From: an uncultured Gemmatimonadota bacterium
GTDB taxonomy: Bacteria > Gemmatimonadota > Gemmatimonadetes > Gemmatimonadales > Gemmatimonadaceae
Reading direction: 5' to 3'
Length of the DNA: 13,213 nucleotides
Assembly: GCA_946887155.1 (NCBI GenBank)
Contig: CAMPKM010000038.1
Location: 1-13,213 of the forward strand
The notes beneath the pieces were generated by a model. It saw only the letters and a program-made list of their open reading frames with translations. It had not been told where the DNA came from and made no database searches. The position numbers and the translations under genes were made by a program. Positions within the stretch are counted from its first letter, which is position 1. Every line of letters starts with the position of its first letter. Below, piece by piece: positions 1 to 7,078 of this stretch.

Positions 1-1
1 G

Positions 2-184
2 GCGACCGCCCTCTGGGTGGGCTCGGCGGTGGAGGCGATGTCGTACGCCCGCCGATCACGCGCGCGCGCTGAGTCGATCATCCAGATCGGCCTGCCCGCT
101 ACCTCGCGGAACGACAGTGCCGAGCCGTATCTGTCCCTTGGACGTTACAGCGTCGGCGCGGGCCTGCGGTTGCGCCTGCCCTAG
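2..184 (+). CDS. C-terminal end of an unidentified protein, possibly an outer-membrane beta-barrel (partial)
   Basis: An open frame enters from the left edge and ends at TAG (182-184), leaving 60 residues. Codons end mostly in G or C, as in the other genes here, which supports real coding. The protein tail has alternating hydrophobic and polar residues, with short runs such as IIQIGLP and a final stretch YSVGAGLRLRLP. That pattern suits a closing beta-strand of an outer-membrane barrel, although the last residue is Pro rather than the usual Phe or Trp. No family can be named from this fragment. It converges on the acidic-protein gene that ends at 267. Confidence 0.55.
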   Translation, partial: ATALWVGSAVEAMSYARRSRARAESIIQIGLPATSRNDSAEPYLSLGRYSVGAGLRLRLP

Positions 185-193
185 CAGGGGTGC

Positions 194-214
194 GGGCAGC
201 CTCGAGCGCTGCTC
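194..214 (+). terminator. Possible hairpin terminator after the left-edge gene
   Basis: Ten bases after the TAG stop, GGGCAGC (194-200) can pair with GCTGCTC (208-214) around a 7-base loop, including one G-U pair. There is no T-tract after it, so intrinsic termination is uncertain. Confidence 0.3.
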
Positions 215-235
215 ATCGACAACGGCTTGACGACA

Positions 236-260
236 CGCGGTTGCGCGTCACGCAACGGCG
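236..260. terminator. Possible hairpin between convergent genes
   Basis: GTTGCG (240-245) and CGCAAC (251-256) form a 6-bp stem around CGTCA. After one mismatch, three further pairs flank it. It lies just beyond the stop of the minus-strand acidic gene (267) and between two convergent genes, where a terminator is expected. There is no T-tract. Confidence 0.3.
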
Positions 261-266
261 CGGCAC

Positions 267-623
<357 letters not shown>

Positions 624-627
624 AAAG

Positions 628-635
628 ATCTCCTT
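628..635 (-). promoter_or_regulatory. Ribosome-binding site of the acidic-protein gene
   Basis: AAGGAGAT on the minus strand, between the typA stop and a GTG codon with the AGGAG core six bases from it. It decides the start of the Asp-rich protein and shows that the minus strand, not the plus strand, is coding here. Confidence 0.85.
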
Positions 636-643
636 GGGGGTAA

Positions 644-2479
644 TCAGACGGTGGCGCGTTCGCGCTTCAGTTCTCGCGAGAGTTTCTTGCGATCGTTGGC
701 GCTCAGCAGTCGCTTGCGGAGGCGAATGGATTGCGGTGTGACTTCGATGAGTTCGTCGTCCTCGATATACTCTAGCGCGCCTTCCAGCGTCAACTCCCGT
801 GGCGGCTCGAGATTGATGTTCTCATCGCTTCCCTTGCTGCGCATATTGGTCAGCTTTTTTTCCTTTGACGGATTTACGTCCATGTCACCAGGACGGGAAT
901 TCTCGCCGACGATCATTCCCTCGTAGACACTCGCGCCCGGCGGAATGAATAACGTCGAACGCTCCTGAAGGTTGAACAGCGCGAAAGCGACGGCCACACC
1001 AGCTTCCATGGAGACGAGCGTACCGCGCGTACGTCCCTCGATGGGCCCTGCCCAGGGACCGTACTGGTAGAAACGATGATGCATGATGCCGGTACCGCGC
1101 GTATCGGTGAGGAATTCGCCCCGGTAACCGAACAGGCCGCGAGCCGGAATGGCATAACGCAGTCGTACCATCCCCGCCCCCGGGTTTTTCATGTCGAGGA
1201 GTTCCGCCCGGCGTCCACCCAATCGCTCGATGACCGCGCCGAGGTAGGACTCCGGCACGTCGATCATCAATTCTTCGTAGGGCTCGAGCCGTTCGCCATT
1301 CGGACCCTCGCGCGTAATCACGCGGGGCCGCGACACCTGGAACTCGAACCCTTCACGCCGCATCGTCTCCATCAGGATCGACAGGTGCAATTCGCCGCGG
1401 CCAGACACCGTCCATGTGTCAGTGGCATCGGTGTCTTCCACACGCAACGCGACATTGCGTTCCAGTTCCCGATAAAGCCGTTCGCGAAGCTGGCGCGAGG
1501 TGACGAAGCGGCCGTCGCGTCCGGCGAAGGGAGAATTGTTGACCACGAAGTCGACGGAGATCGTGGGTTCCTCGACGGCGATGCCTTCGAGCGGATCCTG
1601 GTGCTCGACGTCGCTGACGGTGCGACCGATCTCGACCCCTTCCAGTCCGGCCACCGCGACGATGTCCCCGGCCGACGCTTCCATCACCTCGATGCGCTCC
1701 AGACCCTCATGGGTGTAGAGCTTGGTGACGCGCGCAGTCTCGACGCCAGGCACCCCTTCAATCGGTAGGAGGGCGACGGTATCGCCCACCCGAACGATGC
1801 CGCGCTCGATACGGCCCACCGCCAGTCGCCCGAGATACGGGGAGTAGTCGAGCGTGGATACCAGCATCTGGAACGGCCCACTGCTGTCGTTCGGGGGCTC
1901 CGGTACGTGAGCCACGATGGCATCGAACAGCGGCTCGAGGTTCACGGGAGGCACGTTCATGTCGGTCGTCGATACGCCTTCGCGCGCCGAGGCGTACAGG
2001 AAGGGCGCCTCGAGCTGGTCAGCGTCGGCCTCGAGCTCGATGAGCAGGCCGAGGACTTCGTCGTGCACACGCAGGGGATCGGCGCCCTGGCGATCGATCT
2101 TGTTGATGACGACGATTGGCTTTCGACCGAGCTCGAGTGCCTTGCGCAGCACGAAACGCGTCTGCGGCATCGGACCATCGAACGCGTCTACAACGAGCAG
2201 GACCCCATCCACCATGCGCATGATACGCTCGACTTCGCCGCCGAAATCAGCGTGGCCGGGCGTGTCGACGATGTTGATCTTGGTACCCTTCCAGCGGATC
2301 GACGTGTTCTTCGCGAGAATCGTGATGCCCCGTTCGCGTTCGAGCGGGTTTGAATCCATTACGCGTTCTTCGACGACCTGGTTCTCGCGAAAAGCGCCCG
2401 CCTGACGTAGCATCTTGTCGACGAGCGTTGTCTTGCCGTGGTCGACGTGGGCAATGATGGCAATGTTCCGGATCTGCAT
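644..2479 (-). CDS. typA: Ribosome-binding GTPase TypA/BipA
   Basis: TypA (BipA) is a translational GTPase of the EF-G family that binds 70S ribosomes and helps 50S assembly and stress adaptation, especially in the cold. The protein has 611 residues, the usual family length. The GTPase motifs are complete: G1 AHVDHGKT (10-17), G2 RGITI (50-54), G3 DTPGH (72-76), G4 NKID (126-129) and G5 ASA (163-165). Elongation-factor domains II, III and V follow. The TypA-specific C-terminal domain carries the diagnostic [11 protein letters not shown] segment. The ATG start (2477-2479) puts [17 protein letters not shown] at the N-terminus, as in homologues. No proper Shine-Dalgarno precedes it, and a promoter-like sequence lies very close upstream. 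The Asp-rich gene follows 20 bases downstream. Identification is secure. Confidence 0.97.
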   Translation of the reverse strand: MQIRNIAIIAHVDHGKTTLVDKMLRQAGAFRENQVVEERVMDSNPLERERGITILAKNTSIRWKGTKINIVDTPGHADFGGEVERIMRMVDGVLLVVDAFDGPMPQTRFVLRKALELGRKPIVVINKIDRQGADPLRVHDEVLGLLIELEADADQLEAPFLYASAREGVSTTDMNVPPVNLEPLFDAIVAHVPEPPNDSSGPFQMLVSTLDYSPYLGRLAVGRIERGIVRVGDTVALLPIEGVPGVETARVTKLYTHEGLERIEVMEASAGDIVAVAGLEGVEIGRTVSDVEHQDPLEGIAVEEPTISVDFVVNNSPFAGRDGRFVTSRQLRERLYRELERNVALRVEDTDATDTWTVSGRGELHLSILMETMRREGFEFQVSRPRVITREGPNGERLEPYEELMIDVPESYLGAVIERLGGRRAELLDMKNPGAGMVRLRYAIPARGLFGYRGEFLTDTRGTGIMHHRFYQYGPWAGPIEGRTRGTLVSMEAGVAVAFALFNLQERSTLFIPPGASVYEGMIVGENSRPGDMDVNPSKEKKLTNMRSKGSDENINLEPPRELTLEGALEYIEDDELIEVTPQSIRLRKRLLSANDRKKLSRELKRERATV

Positions 2480-2487
2480 AGCCTTGA

Positions 2488-2516
2488 AGTATGACCGGGA
2501 CCGATCCGCCGTTCAA
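2488..2516 (-). promoter_or_regulatory. Candidate sigma70-type promoter of typA, giving a leaderless or near-leaderless mRNA
   Basis: On the minus strand, TTGAAC (2511-2516) and CATACT (2488-2493) are separated by 17 bases. Each matches four of six positions of the sigma70 -35 and -10 consensus. Only eight bases separate the -10 box from the typA ATG, so transcription would start at or next to the start codon. That fits the absence of a ribosome-binding site. Confidence 0.35.
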
Positions 2517-2540
2517 GCGCTTGTGTGAGCCGCGTCCCGG
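2495..2540. promoter_or_regulatory. Palindromes in the divergent typA / 61-residue gene promoter region
   Basis: The 102-base gap between the divergent starts contains a perfect 10-bp palindrome CAAGCGCTTG (2514-2523). It is nearly centred between the arms CCGGGAC (2495-2501) and GTCCCGG (2534-2540). The palindrome overlaps the candidate -35 box of typA. This could be an operator, but nothing identifies a regulator. Confidence 0.25.
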
Positions 2541-2568
2541 CAACACCGTCCGATCATGTCCCCAACAC

Positions 2569-2575
2569 GGGAGGT
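2569..2575 (+). promoter_or_regulatory. Ribosome-binding site of the 61-residue gene
   Basis: GGGAGGT lies six bases before the ATG at 2582. It selects this start over in-frame alternatives further upstream (2525), which have no such site. Confidence 0.7.
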
Positions 2576-2581
2576 GTGCCA

Positions 2582-2767
2582 ATGAGTCAGTCGCAGGAAC
2601 CCGGCAAGGACACGTACCCTCACGGACGCGGCTACGGCCACGATTACATGCGCGGCGGTGAGGTGCTCGGGGGGTACGGGTACAGTAAACGCGACGAGTA
2701 CGATCGACGCAGAGGTGAGCTTCAGGATCGCGATGAGCTGGGCTCCGAGCAAGGCGATAAGAACTGA
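2582..2767 (+). CDS. Small hydrophilic Gly/Tyr/Arg/Asp-rich protein, unknown function
   Basis: A 61-residue protein that I do not recognise. The N-terminal half is rich in Gly, Tyr and His (for example HGRGYGHDYMRGG and LGGYGYS). The C-terminal half is strongly charged (KRDEYDRRRGELQDRDEL). It has no signal peptide, no membrane segment and no Cys. The start ATG (2582-2584) is supported by GGGAGGT six bases upstream. The gene is divergent from typA and convergent with pilT, with its own ribosome-binding site, so it is probably a single-gene transcript ending at the inverted repeat that starts just after its stop. The composition recalls small disordered stress proteins, but I cannot assign a family. 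Confidence 0.65.
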   Translation: MSQSQEPGKDTYPHGRGYGHDYMRGGEVLGGYGYSKRDEYDRRRGELQDRDELGSEQGDKN

Positions 2768-2985
2768 TTTCGGACGATTTTCGCGGTACGGCTTGAACAC
2801 GGACGGCACTGGAACAGCGGATTTACACTGAAAGGCTGAAAAACTGAACACGGGTCCGGCGTGCAGGTGCTTCCACTCGAGAAGCTGCCTCACCGGACCC
2901 GTGTTCAGTTTTTCTGCCGTACCCGTGTAACTCCGTTGATCCGTCTCGTCCGCGTTCAAGCCTTACCGCGGAAATCGTTCCAAAA
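2768..2985. repeat. Long nested inverted repeat filling the intergenic gap
   Basis: Two arms of about 86 bases (about 2774-2859 and 2893-2978) are inverted copies around a 33-base centre. The innermost 22 bp (2838-2859 with 2893-2914) match perfectly. The outermost 32 bases (2774-2805 against 2947-2978) match with three differences. The part between needs small gaps. Weaker similarity extends a few bases beyond each end. Motifs such as TTGAACACGG and GGATTTACAC recur within it. The structure resembles a miniature inverted-repeat element or REP-type palindrome; no open reading frame or transposase lies inside. Confidence 0.85.
2838..2914. terminator. Bidirectional terminator hairpin inside the inverted repeat
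   Basis: The 22-bp perfect stem is bordered by AAAAA (2839-2843) on the left and TTTTT (2909-2913) on the right. Either strand therefore reads as a stem ending in a U-run. It sits between convergent genes (stops at 2767 and 2991), where a shared terminator would serve both. The 33-base loop is long but can itself pair (GCTTC 2869-2873 with GAAGC 2881-2885). Confidence 0.6.
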
Positions 2986-2986
2986 A

Positions 2987-3006
2987 GTGTTCAAGGTTTA
3001 CCACGA
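2987..3006 (-). repeat. Third copy of the inverted-repeat end motif, overlapping the pilT stop
   Basis: Read on the minus strand, this 20-base stretch resembles the end motif of both inverted-repeat arms (2781-2800 and 2952-2971): a GGTA core followed by CTTGAAC at the same spacing. It supplies the last few codons and the TGA of pilT. Confidence 0.5.
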
Positions 3007-4496
3007 GAATCGCCCTTCTCGGCAAAGCCGGTATCGTACCCTTTCGACTTGAGCGACTGCAGCATCAGGCTTTTGTCGATCGCCTTGGCATACGCTTCCG
3101 ACACTTCGATCTGCCGCGCTTCCACGAGCTCGACGAGGGCGTCGGTGAGCGTCACCATCCCCAGCCGACGTGATGTCTGGATGACGGACTGGATCTGGAA
3201 GGTCTTGGCTTCGCGGATCAGGTTGGAAATGGCTGGTGTCGTCAGCAGGATCTCGCGCGCCGCCACGCGCCCGCCGCCGATCTTCCGGCAGAGCGTCTGC
3301 GAGATCACGCCCTTGAGCGATTCGGAAAGCATTACGCGGACCTGGCTCTGGCGATCCGACGGGAACTGGTCGATGATCCGGTCGATCGTGCTTGGCGCGG
3401 TGGACGTGTGGAGTGTGCCGAACACCAGGTGTCCCGTTTCGGCGGTTTCAATCGCGATGGACACCGTTTCCAGGTCGCGCAACTCGCCGACCAGGACGAC
3501 GTCGGGATCCTCGCGCAGCGCCGCCCGCAGTGCCTGCTTGAACGACGACGTATGCTGGCCCACCTGGCGCTGCGTGATGAGGCATCCCTTGTTCGCGTGC
3601 ACGAACTCGATGGGATCCTCGATCGTGATGATGTGATCGCGGCGGTTCCGGTTCACGAGGTCGATCAGGCTGCAGAGCGTAGTCGACTTGCCGCTACCGG
3701 TAGGACCCGTGACGAGGACAAGTCCCTTCGACAGGTCGCAGAGCCGCTGGACCTCGGGCGTGATGCCCATTTCCTCGGCGGTCACCACCCGGGACGAAAT
3801 GGCGCGGATTACCGAACCGATGCCGTGACGATCCCGGAACACGTTGACGCGGAATCGCGCCACGCCTTCCAGTTCGTAGGCCAGGTCGGTGTCGTTGATT
3901 TCCTCGAATTCCCGCCGGTTCCGTTCGGGCATGATGCCCACCAGCATCCGCTCGAGAAACTCCGCACTCAGCGGCTCCGACGACGTCTCCGAAACGATGT
4001 CGCCGTCCACGCGATACAGCGGCCGTTCCCCGCTCCTCAGGTGAAGGTCCGACGCCCGGCGCTCGGCCTGGCCACGCAGGAGCGCATCGAGCACCGAACG
4101 AGACTCCGTGTCCGGACGCTGAGCGACCGCATCGAGTGCCAGGGGTGTCGGCGCTGCGGCGCCCTTCGAACCGTTGGCCGAGCCATGGCCGTTCACCGGC
4201 TTGCGCGGCGTCACGTCCAGCGTCAGCCGGCCCTGGCGTCGGTGCACACGACCGATGAAGGCGTCCGATCCGATGGCGTACTCGAAACGGGCGCCGTCGC
4301 CGCTGTCGATCCCGTCGTCAGTGACCGGCGCAACTTCGCGCACGATCGTGAGCACCTGGGCCGGCGTGAGCGGCGCACGGGTCAGCGGGTGGGACTGGTC
4401 ACCGCTGAGGAGGACCGCTGGCTCATCCTGGACCAGGCGAATGGAATCGCCGCGCTTTGACAGCAGCACGGCCAGAAGGCGGTCAAGTTGTGCCAT
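2991..4496 (-). CDS. pilT: PilT-type twitching motility ATPase with a duplicated N-terminal domain
   Basis: This is a hexameric ATPase of the PilT/GspE family, which powers type IV pilus retraction at the inner membrane. It shows Walker A GPTGSGKS (264-271), the Asp box TIEDPIEFVH (291-300), Walker B LVGELRD (335-341) and the His box GHLVFGTLHTS (355-365). The PilT segment AISNLIREAK (422-431) carries the AIRNLIRE-like motif. At 501 residues it is about 150 longer than classical PilT. Residues 4-40 (LDRLLAVLLSKRGDSIRL...) resemble residues 136-170 (LDALLRGQAERRASDLHL...), so the N-terminal PAS-like domain appears twice, joined by a Gly/Ala/Pro linker (about 100-130). The ATG start overlaps the upstream gene by 14 bases, implying coupled translation. 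The final residues and TGA lie in a repeat motif. Other pilus genes are absent from the window, and PilU is a possible alternative name. Confidence 0.9.
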   Translation of the reverse strand: MAQLDRLLAVLLSKRGDSIRLVQDEPAVLLSGDQSHPLTRAPLTPAQVLTIVREVAPVTDDGIDSGDGARFEYAIGSDAFIGRVHRRQGRLTLDVTPRKPVNGHGSANGSKGAAAPTPLALDAVAQRPDTESRSVLDALLRGQAERRASDLHLRSGERPLYRVDGDIVSETSSEPLSAEFLERMLVGIMPERNRREFEEINDTDLAYELEGVARFRVNVFRDRHGIGSVIRAISSRVVTAEEMGITPEVQRLCDLSKGLVLVTGPTGSGKSTTLCSLIDLVNRNRRDHIITIEDPIEFVHANKGCLITQRQVGQHTSSFKQALRAALREDPDVVLVGELRDLETVSIAIETAETGHLVFGTLHTSTAPSTIDRIIDQFPSDRQSQVRVMLSESLKGVISQTLCRKIGGGRVAAREILLTTPAISNLIREAKTFQIQSVIQTSRRLGMVTLTDALVELVEARQIEVSEAYAKAIDKSLMLQSLKSKGYDTGFAEKGDSRGKP

Positions 4497-4968
4497 CGCT
4501 CTCGTCGTGAACCAGCATGATGTGCCGGCGATTGATCAACACTGTCCCGTCGCCTTCGTGCAACGGGATGAACTCCTCAACGGAATGATTCATGAAGTCG
4601 AGCACGCGGCTGTTCGACGTAATACGGGCAATCACGAGCGTGCCTTCCACGACGTCGCCATTGGAGCATTTCACGACCACCCGGGCTGGATCACCCAGGT
4701 CGGGCGACGCCGGCTCTTCCTCGATGCCATCACCGCGAACCAGCACCACGTGATGCTTGGCAATCAGCCGCGATGACCCGTCGGGCAACTGAACGGGGAC
4801 GTACTGGTCCGGCAGGTTGAGCAGGACGAGCGCGTCGAATTCGATCGAAGGACGCCGCCACGTCGGCTGCACGAACAGCGAGCCGCGAAGCTCCTCACCC
4901 GTCACGAGTGTGACCTCGACGGGAAGTTGCTCCTTTTCGATGAAGTACTCGTTGTGTGATATGGTCAT
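4483..4968 (-). CDS. Unknown protein with two tandem beta-type repeats, coupled to pilT
   Basis: A 161-residue protein without a recognised family. Two halves look homologous: residues 16-77 (VEVTLVTGEELRGSLFV ... RLIAKHHVVLV) and 96-153 (RVVVKCSNGDVVEGTLVI ... VLINRRHIMLV). Each has a V-x-V opening, a turn with an acidic pair, a G-[ST]-L strand, a central D/F-rich part and a closing strand with H-x-x-x-V. This suggests a duplicated small beta fold. There is no signal peptide or membrane helix, so it is cytoplasmic. The ATG at 4966-4968 is chosen because AGGA lies eight bases upstream. A longer frame reaching 5061 adds an Arg-rich stretch that looks like non-coding DNA. The gene ends 14 bases inside pilT, so the product may assist or regulate the pilus motor (inference from context only). 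Confidence 0.8.
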   Translation of the reverse strand: MTISHNEYFIEKEQLPVEVTLVTGEELRGSLFVQPTWRRPSIEFDALVLLNLPDQYVPVQLPDGSSRLIAKHHVVLVRGDGIEEEPASPDLGDPARVVVKCSNGDVVEGTLVIARITSNSRVLDFMNHSVEEFIPLHEGDGTVLINRRHIMLVHDESDGTT

Positions 4969-5121
4969 CCGGGAAGTCCTGGCGAAATTGGCCGCACGCC
5001 CCGGTAGCAGGACGAGGTGTGACCGGCGCCTGCAACCGGACCGCCGTGGACCGGCGAGCAACGTGTGCCGTTCAGCGTCCGGGTGCCGGAGATGACGGTC
5101 CGACTGCCCGCTGCGTGACGT

Positions 5122-6027
5122 TTATGGACAGGGCGCTTCGCAGATGCTGTCGCGCTCGACCTGGAGCGTCACGTGGGAGATGCCCATCCCCCGCATGGCC
5201 GCCACCGCCGCCTCGAGAACCTTCTGGTTTTCCCCGGGCTCGCGCACCACTGCGTGGGCGCTCATCGCCACCATGCCGCTCGTGACGGTCCAGACGTGCA
5301 GGTCGTGCACGGACTCGATCCCGCGGATGGACTGCAGGCCTTCCCGGACACGACCGAGCGAGATATGGGCCGGCGTTGCCTCGAGGAGGACGTCGACGGA
5401 CTCGCGCACCAGCCGCCAGGCGGACCGCATGACGAGGAGCGTCACCACCATCGACGCTATCGGGTCCGCCGCCAGCCATCCCGTCGTCTGCACGATGACC
5501 GCGGCCACCACGGTGCCGACCGAGCCGAAGAGGTCGCCTAACACGTGGAGGTAGGCGCCGCGCGCGTTCAGGCTGTGACTGTGCACGGGATGGAGGATGC
5601 GCGCCGAGATCGCGTTCACGACCAGGCCACCAATCGCGACGACCAGCATGACCCCACCGGAAAGCGCTTCCGGTGATTGCAACCGCTGGATGGCCTCCCA
5701 GACGATCAGCCCCGAAACCACGAGCAGGACCGCGCCGTTCAGGAATGCCGCCAGGATCTCCCAGCGCAGGTACCCGTACGTTTTCTCCGGCGCGGAAGGC
5801 TGGCGGCTGAACCAGGCGACGAAGAGCGACAGGGCAAGCGCGCCGACATCGGTGAACATGTGCCCGGCGTCCGCGAGCAACGCGAGCGAATTCGACACGA
5901 CACCACCAACGACCTCGGCGACGAAGAACAGCGCCGTGAGCACGAGCGCCCAGCGCAGACGTCCCTGATGCGACGGGTGCGCGTGGTCGTGCAGGTGTGG
6001 CTGGGAGTGGTCGTGAGCGTGAGACAA
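5122..6027 (-). CDS. CDF-family zinc/cation efflux transporter (CzcD/ZitB type)
   Basis: A cation diffusion facilitator, an inner-membrane proton antiporter exporting Zn2+ and related metals. From the TTG at 6025-6027 it has 301 residues, the normal length. It opens with a His-rich tail (SHAHDHSQPHLHDHAHPSH), then six predicted membrane segments and a cytoplasmic C-terminal domain (from about 205) with IESVHDLHVWTVTSG. The transport-site residues are present: H56 and D60 in GHMFTD of TM2, and H161 and D165 in HVLGD of TM5. This is the HD-HD pattern of zinc-type members. The start is uncertain. A GTG at 6160-6162 would add 45 residues, mostly translated from the 8-base repeat, and overlap pdxA by 40 bases. 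The TTG gives the MSHAHDH-like N-terminus usual for the family but has no ribosome-binding site. The gene is last in the mfd run. Confidence 0.9.
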   Translation of the reverse strand: MSHAHDHSQPHLHDHAHPSHQGRLRWALVLTALFFVAEVVGGVVSNSLALLADAGHMFTDVGALALSLFVAWFSRQPSAPEKTYGYLRWEILAAFLNGAVLLVVSGLIVWEAIQRLQSPEALSGGVMLVVAIGGLVVNAISARILHPVHSHSLNARGAYLHVLGDLFGSVGTVVAAVIVQTTGWLAADPIASMVVTLLVMRSAWRLVRESVDVLLEATPAHISLGRVREGLQSIRGIESVHDLHVWTVTSGMVAMSAHAVVREPGENQKVLEAAVAAMRGMGISHVTLQVERDSICEAPCP

Positions 6028-6107
6028 CGTGAGGGCGTGAGGTCGTGAGGTCGGGAGGTCGGGAGGTCGTGAGGTCGTGAGGTCGGGAGATCGTGAGGTC
6101 GTGAGGT
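6028..6107 (-). repeat. Ten tandem 8-base units between pdxA and the CDF gene
   Basis: In plus-strand sense the units are CGTGAGGT or CGGGAGGT with occasional single changes (CGTGAGGG at 6028, CGGGAGAT at 6084), in an unbroken register of eight from 6028 to 6107. The array ends exactly next to the proposed TTG start of the CDF gene and fills most of the gap to the pdxA stop (6123). Translated in the CDF frame it gives an 8-residue repeat of the LTTSRxPD type. Confidence 0.92.
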
Positions 6108-6122
6108 CGATGCCTTCGGTTC

Positions 6123-7076
6123 TTATGCTGGAATTCTTGTACGAGTGACGATTTCGGTGCACAGGGAGATAGCCCTGATCATGCTCGATGGGTCGGCAAT
6201 CCCCTTGCCGGCGATGTCCAGGGCCGTTCCATGATCTGGCGAGGTTCTGGGGAACGGGAGGCCAAGCGTGACATTCACGGCGGAGCCGAACGAGGCGACC
6301 TTGATCGCCGTCATGCCGACGTCGTGATACGGCGCGATCACTGCGTCGAATTCGCCGCGCAGGGCGCGGACGAACACGGTGTCGGCTGGAAACGGGCCAT
6401 CGAGACCGGCCGCCCGCGCCGCGGGACGGAGGATCTCCTCATCCTCGGACCCGAACCGGCCGCCGTCTCCGGCGTGTGGATTCAGCGCGCACAACGCAAT
6501 GCGTGGGTTGAGCAACCCGAACCAGTCCCGGAGTCCGGCCATCGTCAGGCCGGCGACACTCGTTATGGCTCCGACGGAAAGAACGTCAGCCACGCGGCGT
6601 AGCGGGATGTGCGTGGTGGCGAGCACCACCCGCAGGCGATCAGACGCGAGCATCATGGCGGTCGCGGAGCCAGTCAGGGACGCCAGCATTTCCGTATGCC
6701 CCGGATAGTCGAACCCGCCGGCGAGCAACGCAGCCTTGTCGATCGGGGCGGTGACTATCCCGTCAACATCACCGCGCCCGGCCATGGCCACCGCGCGCTC
6801 GATGGCGACGCCCGCCAGCCTTCCCGCCGCCGCGGCATCGCCACCGTTCCACGAGCCCGTCGACTCGTCAGGCGCCACATCAGTGCCGGCCGGACCCACC
6901 ACCGTGAAGTCAGCGAGTGCACGCAGCCTGCTGTCCCCGAGCGCGCGGGCCACGATCTCGGGCCCGATACCCCGCGGGTCGCCGAGAGTGATGGCGAGTC
7001 GCGGACGGCGGGGCTGGTCGGCGGTGGGCGTCTGGGCGCCAACCGCCGGTTCACCGGCGCTGGGCGCCGGCGGCAC
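6123..7076 (-). CDS. pdxA: 4-hydroxythreonine-4-phosphate dehydrogenase PdxA
   Basis: PdxA oxidises 4-phosphohydroxy-L-threonine with NAD(P)+ and decarboxylates it, feeding PdxJ in DXP-dependent pyridoxal phosphate synthesis. The enzyme is cytoplasmic. The protein has 317 residues; the family usually has about 330. Signature segments are in order: LGDPRGIGPE (31-40, with Arg where Ala or Ser is common), APIDKAAL (110-117), GHTEMLASLTG (126-136), and three metal-binding His in THIPL (H156), NPHAGDGG (H201) and YHDVG (H251). RTSPDHGTA (277-285) follows. The catalytic set looks intact. The start is GTG (7074-7076), two bases after the surA stop. It gives a 25-residue Pro/Ala-rich extension before the conserved core, and no closer start codon is evident. 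pdxA following surA matches the enterobacterial arrangement. Confidence 0.95.
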   Translation of the reverse strand: MPPAPSAGEPAVGAQTPTADQPRRPRLAITLGDPRGIGPEIVARALGDSRLRALADFTVVGPAGTDVAPDESTGSWNGGDAAAAGRLAGVAIERAVAMAGRGDVDGIVTAPIDKAALLAGGFDYPGHTEMLASLTGSATAMMLASDRLRVVLATTHIPLRRVADVLSVGAITSVAGLTMAGLRDWFGLLNPRIALCALNPHAGDGGRFGSEDEEILRPAARAAGLDGPFPADTVFVRALRGEFDAVIAPYHDVGMTAIKVASFGSAVNVTLGLPFPRTSPDHGTALDIAGKGIADPSSMIRAISLCTEIVTRTRIPA

Positions 7077-7078
7077 GC

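Noticed and set aside
3408..4460. Plus-strand frame of 350 codons opposite pilT
   Set aside because: It is antisense to a gene with complete Walker A, Walker B, Asp box and His box; there is no sign of an independent gene.
4969..5061. N-terminal extension of the 161-residue protein
   Set aside because: The added residues are Arg-rich and low in complexity, without family-like features, whereas ATG 4966-4968 has AGGA at suitable spacing.
5078..5090. Terminator after the CDF gene
   Set aside because: TCCGG-GTG-CCGGA can pair but the stem is five bp, with no U-run, and is about 30 bases beyond the stop; too weak to call.
6028..6107. CRISPR array or regulator-binding iterons
   Set aside because: The 8-base units are contiguous with no spacers. 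A tandem microsatellite-like array is the simpler reading, and no replication gene is nearby.
6028..6162. N-terminal extension of the CDF transporter from the GTG at 6160-6162
   Set aside because: It overlaps pdxA, has no ribosome-binding site (the upstream bases are pyrimidine-rich) and would consist largely of translated repeat. The His-rich N-terminus normal for the family begins at the TTG. It is kept as an alternative in the phase-variation finding.
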